Positions 36,200-46,827 of a DNA stretch of 64,000 bases are shown one piece after another. Source of the DNA: Tilletia caries (taxonomy: Eukaryota; Basidiomycota; Exobasidiomycetes; Tilletiales; Tilletiaceae); contig JALUTQ010000030.1 in NCBI GenBank assembly GCA_032718865.1, positions 868,001-932,000 of the forward strand, given 5' to 3'. The position numbers and the translations under genes were made by a program. Position 1 is the stretch's first letter, and the number at the start of each line of letters is the position of its first letter. Under the pieces are notes generated by a model, which was given only the letters and a program-made list of their open reading frames with translations, was not told the origin of the DNA and did not search any database.

Positions 36200-36573
36200 A
36201 CCTCGTCCTCCGCCAGAAAGATGGGTCCTTCTTTCTTTCCCGCCGCCCCGATCCCCATTCGCAAACTCAAAAGTGCGGGTCATGCAGCGTGAGCACAGGG
36301 TTCACCGTCACCGACTCATCACCGCGATCGACGCAGGCCCAAAGCCCACCGCACGATGCAGACTCACTGCCATGCAGACTCGGTCCAAACTCACTCCGCA
36401 GACACACATCACACATCGAGCACGCACAGGGTTCACAGCTATGGATACGGGGGTGTATGTATGTACATATGTACAGGGGGAGGTTCAGTTCACATTTCAG
36501 ATCGTTCGTAAAGCGTAAGCCGGAAACGGAAAGACGGAAAGACCGAGGTCGAAATATCATCCTCTCATCATCC

Positions 36574-38074
36574 TCATGGCGGCGGGTTCAGGAACGTCTC
36601 GTTCTCCGTCCGTTGCTCCTCCGCCGACTTCTTGAATGCCGCTGTCAAACCAGGAGCATCATAGTGGGTGTCAGCATGGACAGGACAACATGGCAGATCA
36701 TCGGTCAGAGCAACGCACCAATGCCAACCAAGATGCCCGCCGCGAAGAAGCCGATCGAGATGAACAGCCAGATCACCCCCCACACTTGAGGCGGGAAGAT
36801 CCCAATCTCCCGCGCGAACGCAGACGCATCCGACTCGTTCACCTTCCGGCTGATCGTGTCGTCGATGATGTCCCAGACCGAATACATACACGACATCACC
36901 TATTTCATCATCACGTTGGGAGGGAAGAGAAGATCGACCCGTCAGATGGCCGATTGCGCGAGACTGCCTTCATACGGTCTCCTATACTCACGCCGATGAA
37001 CAGGATGAGATACCTCAACGCAATCGCGTCCGCGATGAACCAGAACATCACAATCAGCGCCGCCATGCCCTGTTCGCAAGGAAAGTGTAATCAGCAAAAG
37101 GCTAGCATGCGGTCGGTCTGTCAGGGAAAGAGGTGACTCACAATGATGAGCACCCACGAGATGATCGACTTCCGTGCCCAGAAGAGAGTCACCAGGAAGA
37201 AAGCACCGACGACAATCGAGGCAATCTTCGATGCCTTCTCGTCAAACCCGCACGCAATCAGAGCCGCGCCGATCAGACCTGGTCCAAGTCAAGGTGATCA
37301 GTACGTGCATTTCTGTATGAATCGCGCCAAGGAGCGCGATACTCACTGCTTCCGAGATAGCCAGCTGGCAGGGTGATGTAAGGGTTGCCGCCCCGCATCC
37401 TCGTAGCTCCTCCTTCGTGTGGATCTGTAAGAATTGGCCAGCGCACGTCAGTTGCCCATTCCTGAATGCTTGCCTTTGATATCTGGTGAAAGTCTAAACG
37501 CACCCAAGCTGATGCTCTGTGCGCCATGCGAATAGGAATGATGATCAGCACTGACTCGTACTTTCAGAGCTCAAGTCGAAGCGCAGAACGTACCTCGATC
37601 CGCGCGCATGTCAGGACACCCGCGAACGCATGTCCGAACTCATGGAAGCCGACCTGCAGGACATACAGACCAACGTCAGTCAAACAGAATGAGAGAGAAG
37701 CGCCGAGGAGCCGATCGATAGGGACTCACCGTGAGTAGCTTGAATGGGTAGATGATACTGCAGAACCCGACGCAAAGACCAGCCTTCAGACGTAGGAACG
37801 CAGAGCATGATCAACAGGGAGCATCCACGGCCACTCACTACTTGAGAATCGGGAAATGCCAAAGGACAATGATGACAAGGAAGTAGATGCAAGCGACGAT
37901 AATCGTGCTCTTTTGTGTAGGACTATATAACAAAAGAACAAAGTCAGGACCTTCGACTGGACAAAAAAGACTGTCTGCAAAGGGGACTCACTTGACTTCC
38001 AGAGTGGGTGCGCGCCGGGTGAGCGAGTACCGCGCGGAACGCTCGTCGAATGCGAACTGGGGCAGGAGCGGCAT
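36574..38074 (-). CDS. M50B-like membrane zinc metalloprotease
   Basis: ATG is at 38074 (MPLLPQFAFDERS). Exons follow with short introns: a hydrophobic helix (STIIVACIYFLVIIVLW), then FCSIIYPFKLL, then the zinc motif HEFGHAFAGVLTCARIE (HExxH, near 37590-37650), then PHEGGATRMRGGNPYITLPAGYLGS, the next helix (IGAALIACGFDEKASK), and two or three more helices (ALIVMFWFIADAIALRYLIL, VWGVIWLFISIGFFAAGILV). The last intron uses GTGCGT...GACAG and leads to a short soluble tail ending LNPPP at stop 36574-36576. Without that splice the frame ends at 36705. The HEFGH motif and the GYLG-containing membrane segment are typical of the fungal M50B-like family; the substrate is unknown. The start codon lies about 100 bp from the end of transposon copy B, so its promoter was probably displaced. 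Confidence 0.8.
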
Positions 38075-38379
38075 CTCTCCTTCTTTGCGCGCGCCTGTGT
38101 GTGTGTGTTGGGGCGAGTCTGCGGGTTCGTCCGGTCGTTAATGACAGGTATGGAAGAGGAAGGACGTAAAAAAGATACAGTCGCTCCAGAAAGTTTTGAC
38201 GCGGCCAAAATTTAAAGAGGAGCGCTGCGGAGAAAAAAGTTCCGGCTGAATTTTGCGAGAAAAACGTAATGAGCCAGGCTTACATAATGGGTTAGGGTGT
38301 GCCCCGTGCGCGGGGTCAAGTGCCCAAGGGTCGTGCATGATGTATATATAGTGGTGTTGTTCCAGTTGCTTCGAAGACA

Positions 38380-38460
38380 TGGCGAAAACTATGCATCGAA
38401 CAGTGGTCGAAACAAACGTCTTGTGTTGCAACGTCCGCGGTTCGAACCCTGGTTTTGCCA
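38380..38460 (+). other. tRNA-like sequence with B-box inside copy B
   Basis: It is the same 81-nt block as at 9473-9553, with the B-box GGTTCGAAC at 38439-38447. It is conserved between the two element copies but folds poorly as a tRNA. Confidence 0.3.
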
Positions 38461-38706
38461 ATCTTTGCAATCTCTGTAATTTTCCTTGTCTGTCAACTTT
38501 TGCTGTGAGCGTGTGAAGGACTGAGGAGCACAGCTTGGGCACAGCTCAGTGCGATTGGATTGGGCAGTGTCACCAGGCCGGGTTAGAGTCCGATGTCTCT
38601 GGATTGTCAGCGAGTCCTGCCTTCAGGGTTGTTAGTGACTGTCAGCGCGTTCCAGGCTTCAGGCATTGGGCGAGTATTGCGAATGGGGGGTTGTATGTTG
38701 TAGGGT

Positions 38707-39022
38707 TATACTAGTCGAGCTAGCAATGAAGACAGTAGAGTATTGATTCGATGCCCAGAACAAGTAAGTACAAGAGCAGGGAGCAGCGAGAAGGTGACGA
38801 GTACGAGAGAGGGAAGGCACTCGGCCGAGAGAGGACAAAGGGAAAGGTAGCGACGTGAGGGAAGCGAGCGAGAAAGATAAGAAAGAAAGGGAGATAAGAT
38901 AGCGAGTCCACGTGGAGTTGCCACGTGGAGCCACTATCTCCGGAAGCGAGAGCAGTTAGAGAAAGAGAAAGAAAGGAAGGCCTGACCGTCTAGCACATAG
39001 CTAGTCTACCCCATCTAGCACA
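38707..39022 (-). repeat. 3' LTR of the Ty3/gypsy element
   Basis: 316 bp, identical to the other LTR except T at 38802. It is preceded in coding sense by the polypurine tract. Confidence 0.95.
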
Positions 39023-42000
39023 TCCCCCCCTCAAGAGCGGATCGACCCGGATCCGATCGAACTACCAATCGTGACAGTGCATCGGCGTTGGTGTGCTTCC
39101 GCCCAGGTTTGTGCACAAAGCGGAGGTTCTCCATGTGCGGCATGAGGATCGCTCGGCACTTGGAAATCGTTGGGCCATAAGGAATGGGGCCAGTGGACTG
39201 CAGCATTCGACCCAAAGGAGCGTGGTCGGTCACCACCGTGACCGGAACACCTTCGAGTAAGTGTGCCAACCTCCCAAATGCCCAAGCTAGACAACAAAGT
39301 TCTAACTCCGCCGCAACCATCTTCTTCTCCGTAGGACTCGTCAAGCGCGACAAAAAGGCGACCGGACGCTCCACAAAGGTCACAGCCCGGCCATCCACGT
39401 CCACGACACGCGGAGAAGATGACGGAACGGCGAAGACGTCAGGAGGAGTGGTTGGCGAGGCCGTGAACCGCAGAGCGTCGAAGTCACGTAGGGCGCCCGG
39501 CAACTGAGGTACGCGTCGAGAGCGGCGGGGAGCATCGTGAGTTCCGCCGATGGGAACATCCACTCCGTTCTCTTCACCAATTGACCCCTCTTCACCATCT
39601 CAGACGCTGTGTCCGCAGGTTCCGCATTGTCAACACCGTCAGCCGCCGCCTCGACCGGACGTGCACGAACGGACGCGTATGGGTCCGGCCCCTTCGGCAC
39701 AGCGTCCAGCTGCTCAACGGCGAATTCCGCCTGAATTCGAAGCGGAGAAGGCAGCGCCAACCGCACACGGTGTGTGGACAGTACCTCTGCGACGGGATAC
39801 GGGCCCAACTTCTTTGCGACCAGCTTGGACGTCGAGACTCCCGGCACAGGACGATCCCTCAACCGCACCCATACAAGATCTCCTACAGCGAGCACCGGTA
39901 ATGTCCGGCGGCGATGATCGTATCGCTGCTTCTGGACAGCGCGCGCCGCCGAGATGGTCTCCTTCGCCTCTTCCATCCGCTCCACCGCCGCGGCCAGCCT
40001 TTCGTCGAACAGTCCGACACCGTCATGCTCGGGCGCGTCAAACAAAGCATGAACCACATCTGGGTGTGAGATAAACACCAGGTCAAACGGCCGTTGACCG
40101 GTGGTGACGTTGGGCGAGGAATTCAAGGCCAATTCCACGGCGGGGACCACCCGGCGATCCCAGGAGCGCGACGACTCAAGACACATTGTCTGCAGCGTCA
40201 CTTGGATCGTTTGGATGAAGCGCTCGACAACGTTCGCCTGCTGGTGATGAGGAGGTGACGGGGTGAGGACTGCGCCCAGGGAGGCGGCCAAGGCCTGCAT
40301 GTCCCGACCGGTCATCTTCGCCTCCGAGTCGGAGGTGATGCGACGAGGGCGCCAGCCCATCCGGAGGACACGGTCAGAGATCACCGCAGCGACGCCGGCG
40401 GCCGAGATATCCTTGGAGCAGGGCTGCAAGATCACCATACGGGAGAAGACATCAAGGATCACCAAGACGGCGTCGATGCCATTTTGGCAGGAGGGAAGGC
40501 CCAGAAGCAGGTCCAGGGCAATCTCCTCGAAAGCCGATTGTGGATCATCGTCAACCCTCAGGGACCCAACCCGCCTCGGTACCTTCACAGCCTGACATGT
40601 CAAACAGTACCGCACCCACGCTCGGACGTAGGACGCCAGTCCAGGTCTCCAGAAGTCTCGTGATACCGCCAGTAGGGTTTTGGTGAAGCCAAAATGACCA
40701 CCATCATCGTGAACGGAGCGCAGCAGTTCAGATAACCCTCCCACCGGCAAAGCAACTCGACCGTCGACCCGCCGAACCAGGAGGTCGTTTGCCAGTGAAC
40801 ACGGAGAATCCCGGCCGGCCTCAACGTCCTTCAAGATGGGTGAGAAATAGCGGTCTTCGCGCAGCCACACCAGCCAACGCTCCTTCGCCAGCGGAGTGGG
40901 CAACTGCAGGACGGATAACGCGAACAGACGAGCGGACTCGGCAGAGGAGGGGGGCGAGCCAAGACGGTCATCTTCGTGCCACTGATGGAGGACGGCAGCG
41001 AACGCCTCTTTGCTGGCGTCGACATACAGCAGATACGGGCGACTGGAATCAGGATGCGCGAGGACGGGGGGATTTGCGATGGCGGATTTCAAAGCCTCGA
41101 AACTCTGCTGCCGGGCCTCACTCCAATCAATGGAGACGCGATCTGCGGAGACGGCCTTCCCCTGAGCATCCGTCAATCGGTATCGGCCGTCTACGTGTTC
41201 ATACCGCCAACCCCTGGTCAACGCCGTCAACGGACCAGCCACCCGAGCAAAGTTTGGAATGAAAGGGCGATAGTACCCAAACAGTCCAAGGACATGGTAC
41301 AGGTCTCGGAGCGTGGTGGGCGGTGCCAGGGACGTCACGGCGGAAGCACGGTCCTTCCAGACGGCGAGGCCGGCGCCGGAAACCTTCCGCCCGAGGAGAA
41401 CGAGGAAGGAGACGGCGAACGTACACTTCGCGGGCCCAAACTTCAACCCGAAGGCCCGAGCGCGAGTCAGCAGTTGATCGAGCGCCCATACGTGTTCCTC
41501 CACGGAGCGGGAAGCGACTACGATGTCGTTAATATAAACGACAGCGTGGCGCCAACGTAGGGCGGCGAGGAGGCGGTCCATGAGGCGCTGGAACACGGCC
41601 GGTGCATTCCGAAGGCCGAAGGGAACGGTCTTGTATTGGAACAGGCCGCGGTGGCATGTAAAGGCGGTCTTCCACCTATCCTCCGACTTCACCGGCAACT
41701 GGTGATAGCCCCCGCAGCGCGTCCAGGGAAGAGAACACCGTCTTCCCGGTCAAGGTGTCGAACACGGCGTCGATATGGGGCAGAGGGTACCGATCGGGGA
41801 TGGTGGCGGTGTTCAGCTGCCTGTAGTCCACGCAGAATCTCCACTTGCTCTGTTGCTTCACCATCAGGACTGGAAAAGATACCGGACTAGCACTGGGTTC
41901 CACGACGTCCCAGTCAAGAAGCTGGTCCAGAGCAGTGTCACAGGCACGGAGCTTCTCGGGGCTCATGCGTCGAGGCGCCTCTGGACGTAGAACGGCGTCG

Positions 42001-43817
42001 TCCCGGAGATGAATCTCCATCTCGTGATCAACGACCCGACCCGGACGGCCATCTAAGGCGAAGGCCTCTCGGTGCTTACGCAGAAGCTCGACGATGCGAG
42101 GATCTGGGACGCCATCGTCACCGACGCCGACACGCCAGTGATCGTCAACCACGACGGTCGCCGCATCTTTCGCTAGGTGACCTCCGAAACCGTGCTCGCC
42201 CTCGAAGACGTCGATAGGAGCGGCGTCCGGTTCGTCATCAGACGACCACGCGGTGGACTGAGGGTGCGAAGAGGTAGCAGGTGTTGAGATCGGGGTACCC
42301 AGAGTAAAGGATTCAGCGGTGGCGGCCACGGTGTCACCGAGGTGAGCGGCTATAGCGTCGGCAACAGGTGTCCGTCGCTCCAAGCGAACATCGGCATCCC
42401 CAACATTCGTCAGCAGAATGTGACCGGTAGCCTTGATGATCATGCCCATAGGTCCCGCCAGTCGGACACTCTCCTCTGCGTTCGTCATCAGGCGGGGATG
42501 GGCGGCGTAGTCGACATCCGAGGCTAACGCGCCCACATCCACGGGCACCCACGAATGGGAGCGGGCAGGAACGACCACATCGCGCGTCAAACACAACTCC
42601 GCTTCTTTAGCGAAAGGACCCATCATCGATTCTTGGACCGCGAAACGGTAGGGGCCAGCGATGGCCCGGCCACCGGATGGGTCGATGGAGAGCTGGTGAC
42701 CGACGATGAAGTCAAGTCCCAAAAGGATGCCAGGGCCAAGCGAAGGAAGTACGTGGAAGTCGTGACAGGCCTCCAGCTGTATGGGCAGGCCTCTCGCATC
42801 GTGTGCATCGATAAAGAAGGTGATCGTGGCATACCCCAGAGTGCGGGTGTCACCGATGCCATGGACGACGATCGGATCTCCTTTTGCCGTGCCCCCCAAT
42901 CGCTCCAGAAGCGACGCATCGATAGAGCTCAACGACGCGCCGGTGTCCAAAAGGGAAGGCAGCGGTGTGCTTTCGGAATCATTCACGCGAATGCGCGTCG
43001 TGAGAGGCACATGACGGCGGTGACCAAGGCCTGTCCCAGTGACGTCTAGGACGGGTAAGGCCTCCACGCGAGAACCTCGTCTCACGGGCCGGGCCAGAGG
43101 TCTGTCATCAGCCTGGACTTCCCAAGACCGAGCGTGGTGGAACGACGATCGGTCTGCAAAATACAACGCCGACTGCGGGCCCATCTCCCGAATCTTCTCC
43201 TTCACAGTCGCCCTGCTGGCTTCCCAACCGGCCGGAATGCGACCCAAGGTCATCGCCGTGCACACCATTGCGGGCGTAATTCTGACTATGGAGCCGGTAT
43301 CTTTCAAGGACTCCCCTGCGACACGGTTCACCGGTCCACCGTCGTCAAGCATTTCCAAGGAAGAAGAATCTTGGTTAGCGCCCTGTTCTTCATCGAAGCT
43401 ATGGGAAGCATTTACTCCCCTCAAGGGGGGCCCGGAGGGTCTCAGGTCAAGCAGTGGTCCAGGCTGCTTGCCATCTCCACTCTCGGTCCCCGCGTCGTCA
43501 CTGTACCCCGGAGAGAGACCCCTTCCTGGACCACTGGGGGGCTCAGCCCTCTCTCTCCGGCTCTTGAATCCATCGTCTGTGGACCGATGGGGGCTGAGGT
43601 GAGTCGCTCGATGTGCCGACTCACCAGAATGATCTGGCTGACCATTCTTTTTGCTGCTGAGCAGCGGGTGGGCACCGTCACCCCTTCCTCCGTGCACGGC
43701 CAGCTGAACGTCGACAGACGTGACGCGGTCAACATCGTCGGGAGGTTCAGGAGGCACGTGGAGAGGGGACGGCTCGTCTGGGACGGCCTGTAGTTTTACG
43801 ACTTTACGGTCGCTCAA
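39015..43817 (-). pseudogene. Pol of the Ty3/gypsy element, frame-broken (PR-RT-RH'-IN-RH'')
   Basis: The first open stretch (43817-41676) carries the aspartic protease (LLDTGASLSSIDAS, near residue 280) and the start of RT (KWRFCVDYRQLN, TVFSSLDALRG). In a G run near 41710 the frame shifts by one base. The second stretch (41698-39380) continues RT, with active-site box YIND instead of YxDD. Next comes an RNase H beginning (LLYVDASKEAFAAVLHQ) that stops abruptly. The integrase has a zinc domain (GHFGF...CLTCQ) and a D-D-E core (ALDLLLGL, ITSDSEAKM, NVVERFIQ). The third stretch (39563-39015), in another frame, carries the missing RNase H half (VAFLSRLTSPTEKK, VVTDHAPLG, NADALSRL). The Asn in YIND replaces a catalytic Asp, so RT should be inactive in this copy. 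Confidence 0.85.
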
Positions 43818-45403
43818 AAAGCCGAGGATTCGGCCTCATCGACTTCCTCATAATCGCAGGTTTCGACGAGTGAGTACGCTTTTCCAACGAGCGTGTCGTG
43901 CTCGAAGTCGAAGTGAGGCTGACCGCACTTCCCACACGGTCGGTTCAGTCGCAGAACCCGACCATTCTCCTTCCGGTATTGGCGTGGGATATCACCTTTC
44001 GCCTCCAACACACGACTGGGGTCGTAACGGAAGGATCGGCGTTGATCCGCGGGGAACGTCGAGGGCGACGCCAAGGGCTGGTGAGTGTATGCACTTGACG
44101 CGTGGGTGGCAACCGTGTTCACCCCTTCTGTCTGCCGTTCGACCCTATGTATCCGTCGCCAGATTGGTTCCTGCTCTCCCAGCTCGAGCTTCAGCGCGAT
44201 CACCGTTCGACCGGTTCCACGGGGAAGGCGGATAATCTGCTGGAGGGATGGGGGGAGACCGTCCAGCACATCGTTGACGAGCATCTCCTCCGGCGTCCCA
44301 TCCGGAGTGGCCTGACGGAGCATACGGATCTTCACTTGTGAGTATCCGAGAGTGGTTTCCTTCTTGGGATCCCACTGACGCGCATAGGCCGTCTTCCTCA
44401 ACGTGATGTAGTCGACCGGGAAGTTGTCCCGCATAGCCTTGAAGTAGGAAGGGAGATCAGGCATCGCTCGTACTTCGGCATCCGTGAGTGCTACGTGCCA
44501 CTCGCGAGCGTCGCCCTTCAACGCTGACGGAATTGCTGCCCTGACAGCGGCCTGCCATGCTCGGCTTGGGTTAGTCCGAGCAACGTCGCGGACGGTTCCG
44601 ATCCAGAACTCGAGCTCGAGAGGATCACCCCGGAACTCGCCCAGACGTTCGGCCTTGCAGTACAAGACCTTCTCGTTGGTCGCGATGTCCTCAGAAGCGG
44701 ACGGCAACCGCGAGTCCCCCCGCACCTCAAGACGGACGTCGTCCGACGGATATGCTCCATTGCGTGCCTCCGACCGAGGCCAAGGCTGCGACGTGAGTCC
44801 CAAACCAACGCGCCCCACGCTTGGAGCGACGGTAGACGGGACGGCGGAAGGAACAGTCGGAGTACCGTGTTGGCCCAGGTACGGGGTGGCGAATGGAGGA
44901 CGGGTGACCGAGGCGGTCGAAGGAGCCGGAACGGTCGTCGAAGGCGGTGTGTATGCTTCGGTCGCGTCAGCAGGGAGAGCGGAGGCGGACTCCAAGACGG
45001 CCAGGCGACGACCGATGTCGGCTATGCTCCGATCATGTCCGGCCAGGCGGTCAAGCACGTCGCCCCGAAGGCGTGCCAGGTCGGACTTGACCTCGCTGGT
45101 AGTGAGAGTGAGGGTGGCGGTTTGCGCCGTGATCTTGCTGTCAAGCAGACGAGAGATGTCGTCGATCGTCAGGGCGGGCTTGACGTCGCTCGCGGGTGCA
45201 GAGCCCGGAGCGGAAGTGAGGGTGGACTCGGGTTGGGTAGAAGAAGACATGCCGCGTAGCAGGGCGTCGGGGTTGTCAGAATAAAAAGGGATGTCGGTCA
45301 GGTGGGAAATGGCAAGCCGGGAGCGTGTGGCTGGGCCGGCGGGGACGGTGGAACTCGAGCTGGAAGGCGTAGAGCTAGGAGGCGAATCTCCTCTTATCAC
45401 CAT
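43814..45403 (-). CDS. Gag polyprotein of the Ty3/gypsy element (529 aa)
   Basis: The frame is open from an ATG whose A is the last base of the 5' LTR (45403) to TGA at 43814-43816; a later ATG at 45250 (MSSSTQPES) is an alternative start. The N-terminal third is Ser/Pro/Ala-rich and disordered. The middle (about residues 240-400) has a Trp-rich retrotransposon-gag helical region (LELEFWIGTVRDVARTNPS, REWHVALTDAEV). Near the C-terminus a CGKCGQPHFDFEH motif resembles a nucleic-acid-binding zinc knuckle with non-standard spacing. It ends by overlapping pol in the -1 frame at GGCTTTTTGA, a plausible slippery site. Confidence 0.85.
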   Translation of the reverse strand: MVIRGDSPPSSTPSSSSSTVPAGPATRSRLAISHLTDIPFYSDNPDALLRGMSSSTQPESTLTSAPGSAPASDVKPALTIDDISRLLDSKITAQTATLTLTTSEVKSDLARLRGDVLDRLAGHDRSIADIGRRLAVLESASALPADATEAYTPPSTTVPAPSTASVTRPPFATPYLGQHGTPTVPSAVPSTVAPSVGRVGLGLTSQPWPRSEARNGAYPSDDVRLEVRGDSRLPSASEDIATNEKVLYCKAERLGEFRGDPLELEFWIGTVRDVARTNPSRAWQAAVRAAIPSALKGDAREWHVALTDAEVRAMPDLPSYFKAMRDNFPVDYITLRKTAYARQWDPKKETTLGYSQVKIRMLRQATPDGTPEEMLVNDVLDGLPPSLQQIIRLPRGTGRTVIALKLELGEQEPIWRRIHRVERQTEGVNTVATHASSAYTHQPLASPSTFPADQRRSFRYDPSRVLEAKGDIPRQYRKENGRVLRLNRPCGKCGQPHFDFEHDTLVGKAYSLVETCDYEEVDEAESSAF

Positions 45404-45718
45404 ATACTAGTCGAGCTAGCAATGAAGACAGTAGAGTATTGATTCGATGCCCAGAACAAGTAAGTACAAGAGCAGGGAGCAGCGAGAAGGTGACGAGGAC
45501 GAGAGAGGGAAGGCACTCGGCCGAGAGAGGACAAAGGGAAAGGTAGCGACGTGAGGGAAGCGAGCGAGAAAGATAAGAAAGAAAGGGAGATAAGATAGCG
45601 AGTCCACGTGGAGTTGCCACGTGGAGCCACTATCTCCGGAAGCGAGAGCAGTTAGAGAAAGAGAAAGAAAGGAAGGCCTGACCGTCTAGCACATAGCTAG
45701 TCTACCCCATCTAGCACA
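45403..45718 (-). repeat. 5' LTR of the Ty3/gypsy element
   Basis: 316 bp. In coding sense the next bases are TGGTGATAAG, which fit a tRNA-primer binding site because they start with TGG, the complement of a CCA end. The donor tRNA was not identified. Confidence 0.93.
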
Positions 45719-46017
45719 AGGGTTGCCCACCCCTGCATCACTACTGTGCTCGATGCTCTAAGACCTCAGCAGAGGTTCTGCCAGCATCTGCCAACTCCAG
45801 GAAACAATACACCTGTGTCGAATACGTGATGCTGTCCATTTCCACCTTGTCAAGTACCTTTGCCGTCATAGTGACAACAGGGAATTGTTGCCAATGCCAC
45901 ATTGCCACCTGCTGATACCACGTGGATCGGCACAAAGAAACAGAAAATTGCGGTTCATCCCACGTGTGTATGGCACGTGTTTTCGAGATACGGCCGCACA
46001 GAACGCGTGTCGAACTA

Positions 46018-46640
46018 CACCGCCAAATGAAGTCGGGGACTCCCGAGATGCTAGGGCCGCAAGGCACTACGAATACTACAGAAAAACGCCCCAGAGCCCT
46101 AGGGAAACGAGGCCTAGGAGTCACACTGGAGTCTCAAGCTCATGAGTGGCTAGGAGTAAATTTCATATCTTCATAACTGTGCATAGTAAAAGAGCGCTGT
46201 TGCGCGCCGTCGTCAAATCTTCATCCACTGCACCAGCTCAGCGCGACAGAATGCCATTTATCGTCGACAACAAAAATATGTTTTTGGTATATATTGTAAC
46301 AAATAGAGTGATTTCTGTATCAAACGCTGATAGTATAGGTGGTAGTATGTATGTGTGGAAGTGGGTGTGGTGGCCAGTCGTGTGATCCATTCCCGCATGC
46401 GGAATTTTTATTTTTTGAAATTCAATTTTAGCTCCTCTGGGATCGGGGCTTATGTAAGCAACCTTCCTGAGTCCCTCTGGATCCACCACTCGGTAGGGCC
46501 TCAGAGGGGAATCCTCCTAGTGGCTCCCATTTATGCTCTAAGCCCTCAGGAAAACTCATGAGCCACCTCCTACAGGGGTCTCGTAGCACTCTGAAAAGTT
46601 TCGGCTAGCGTTACTCTAACGCTAGAATTTGCCCGCAGTG
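46018..46640. mobile_element. MITE E nested in copy B (623 bp)
   Basis: Comparison with copy A shows a clean insertion at a TA (46016-46017, repeated at 46641-46642). The ends are imperfect inverted repeats: CACCGCCAAAT on the left and, read inward from the right, CACTGCGGGCAAAT. The inner sequence includes inverted CTCATGAG-containing blocks. No coding frame is evident. The left end resembles the element at 63412 (CACCGCCAA). Confidence 0.8.
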
Positions 46641-46827
46641 TACGCGTCTTTCGCGTCTCCTCTCATCCACTCGACCACTCCCTTCTCAGTTATCATCCAC
46701 TCCTTTCGTCCCCACGCACGTCTCTGATCTCTCACCTCTCAACAGCTGGCAGCTGCAGCGCCAGAGATCCATTTCCGGACAAGCTGCGAGTTCTTGCCAG
46801 TGCTGACTGCTGAGTACAGCTACAGCT

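Larger units (their letters stand above)
38707..45718 (-). mobile_element. Ty3/gypsy LTR retrotransposon (7.0 kb), nested in copy B
   Basis: Two 316-bp LTRs (38707-39022 and 45403-45718) differ at a single base (T at 38802 against G at 45498). The insertion is flanked by a 5-bp duplication, AGGGT, at 38702-38706 and 45719-45723; copy A shows the empty site. Coding runs on the minus strand: gag, then protease, RT, a partial RNase H, integrase, and a separate RNase H half at the 3' end. In coding sense the LTR begins TGTGCTAG and ends TATA. A polypurine tract (GAGGGGGGGA) sits at 39023-39032, next to the 3' LTR. Pol carries a one-base frame break and an altered RT active site, so this copy is probably not autonomous. 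Confidence 0.93.
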
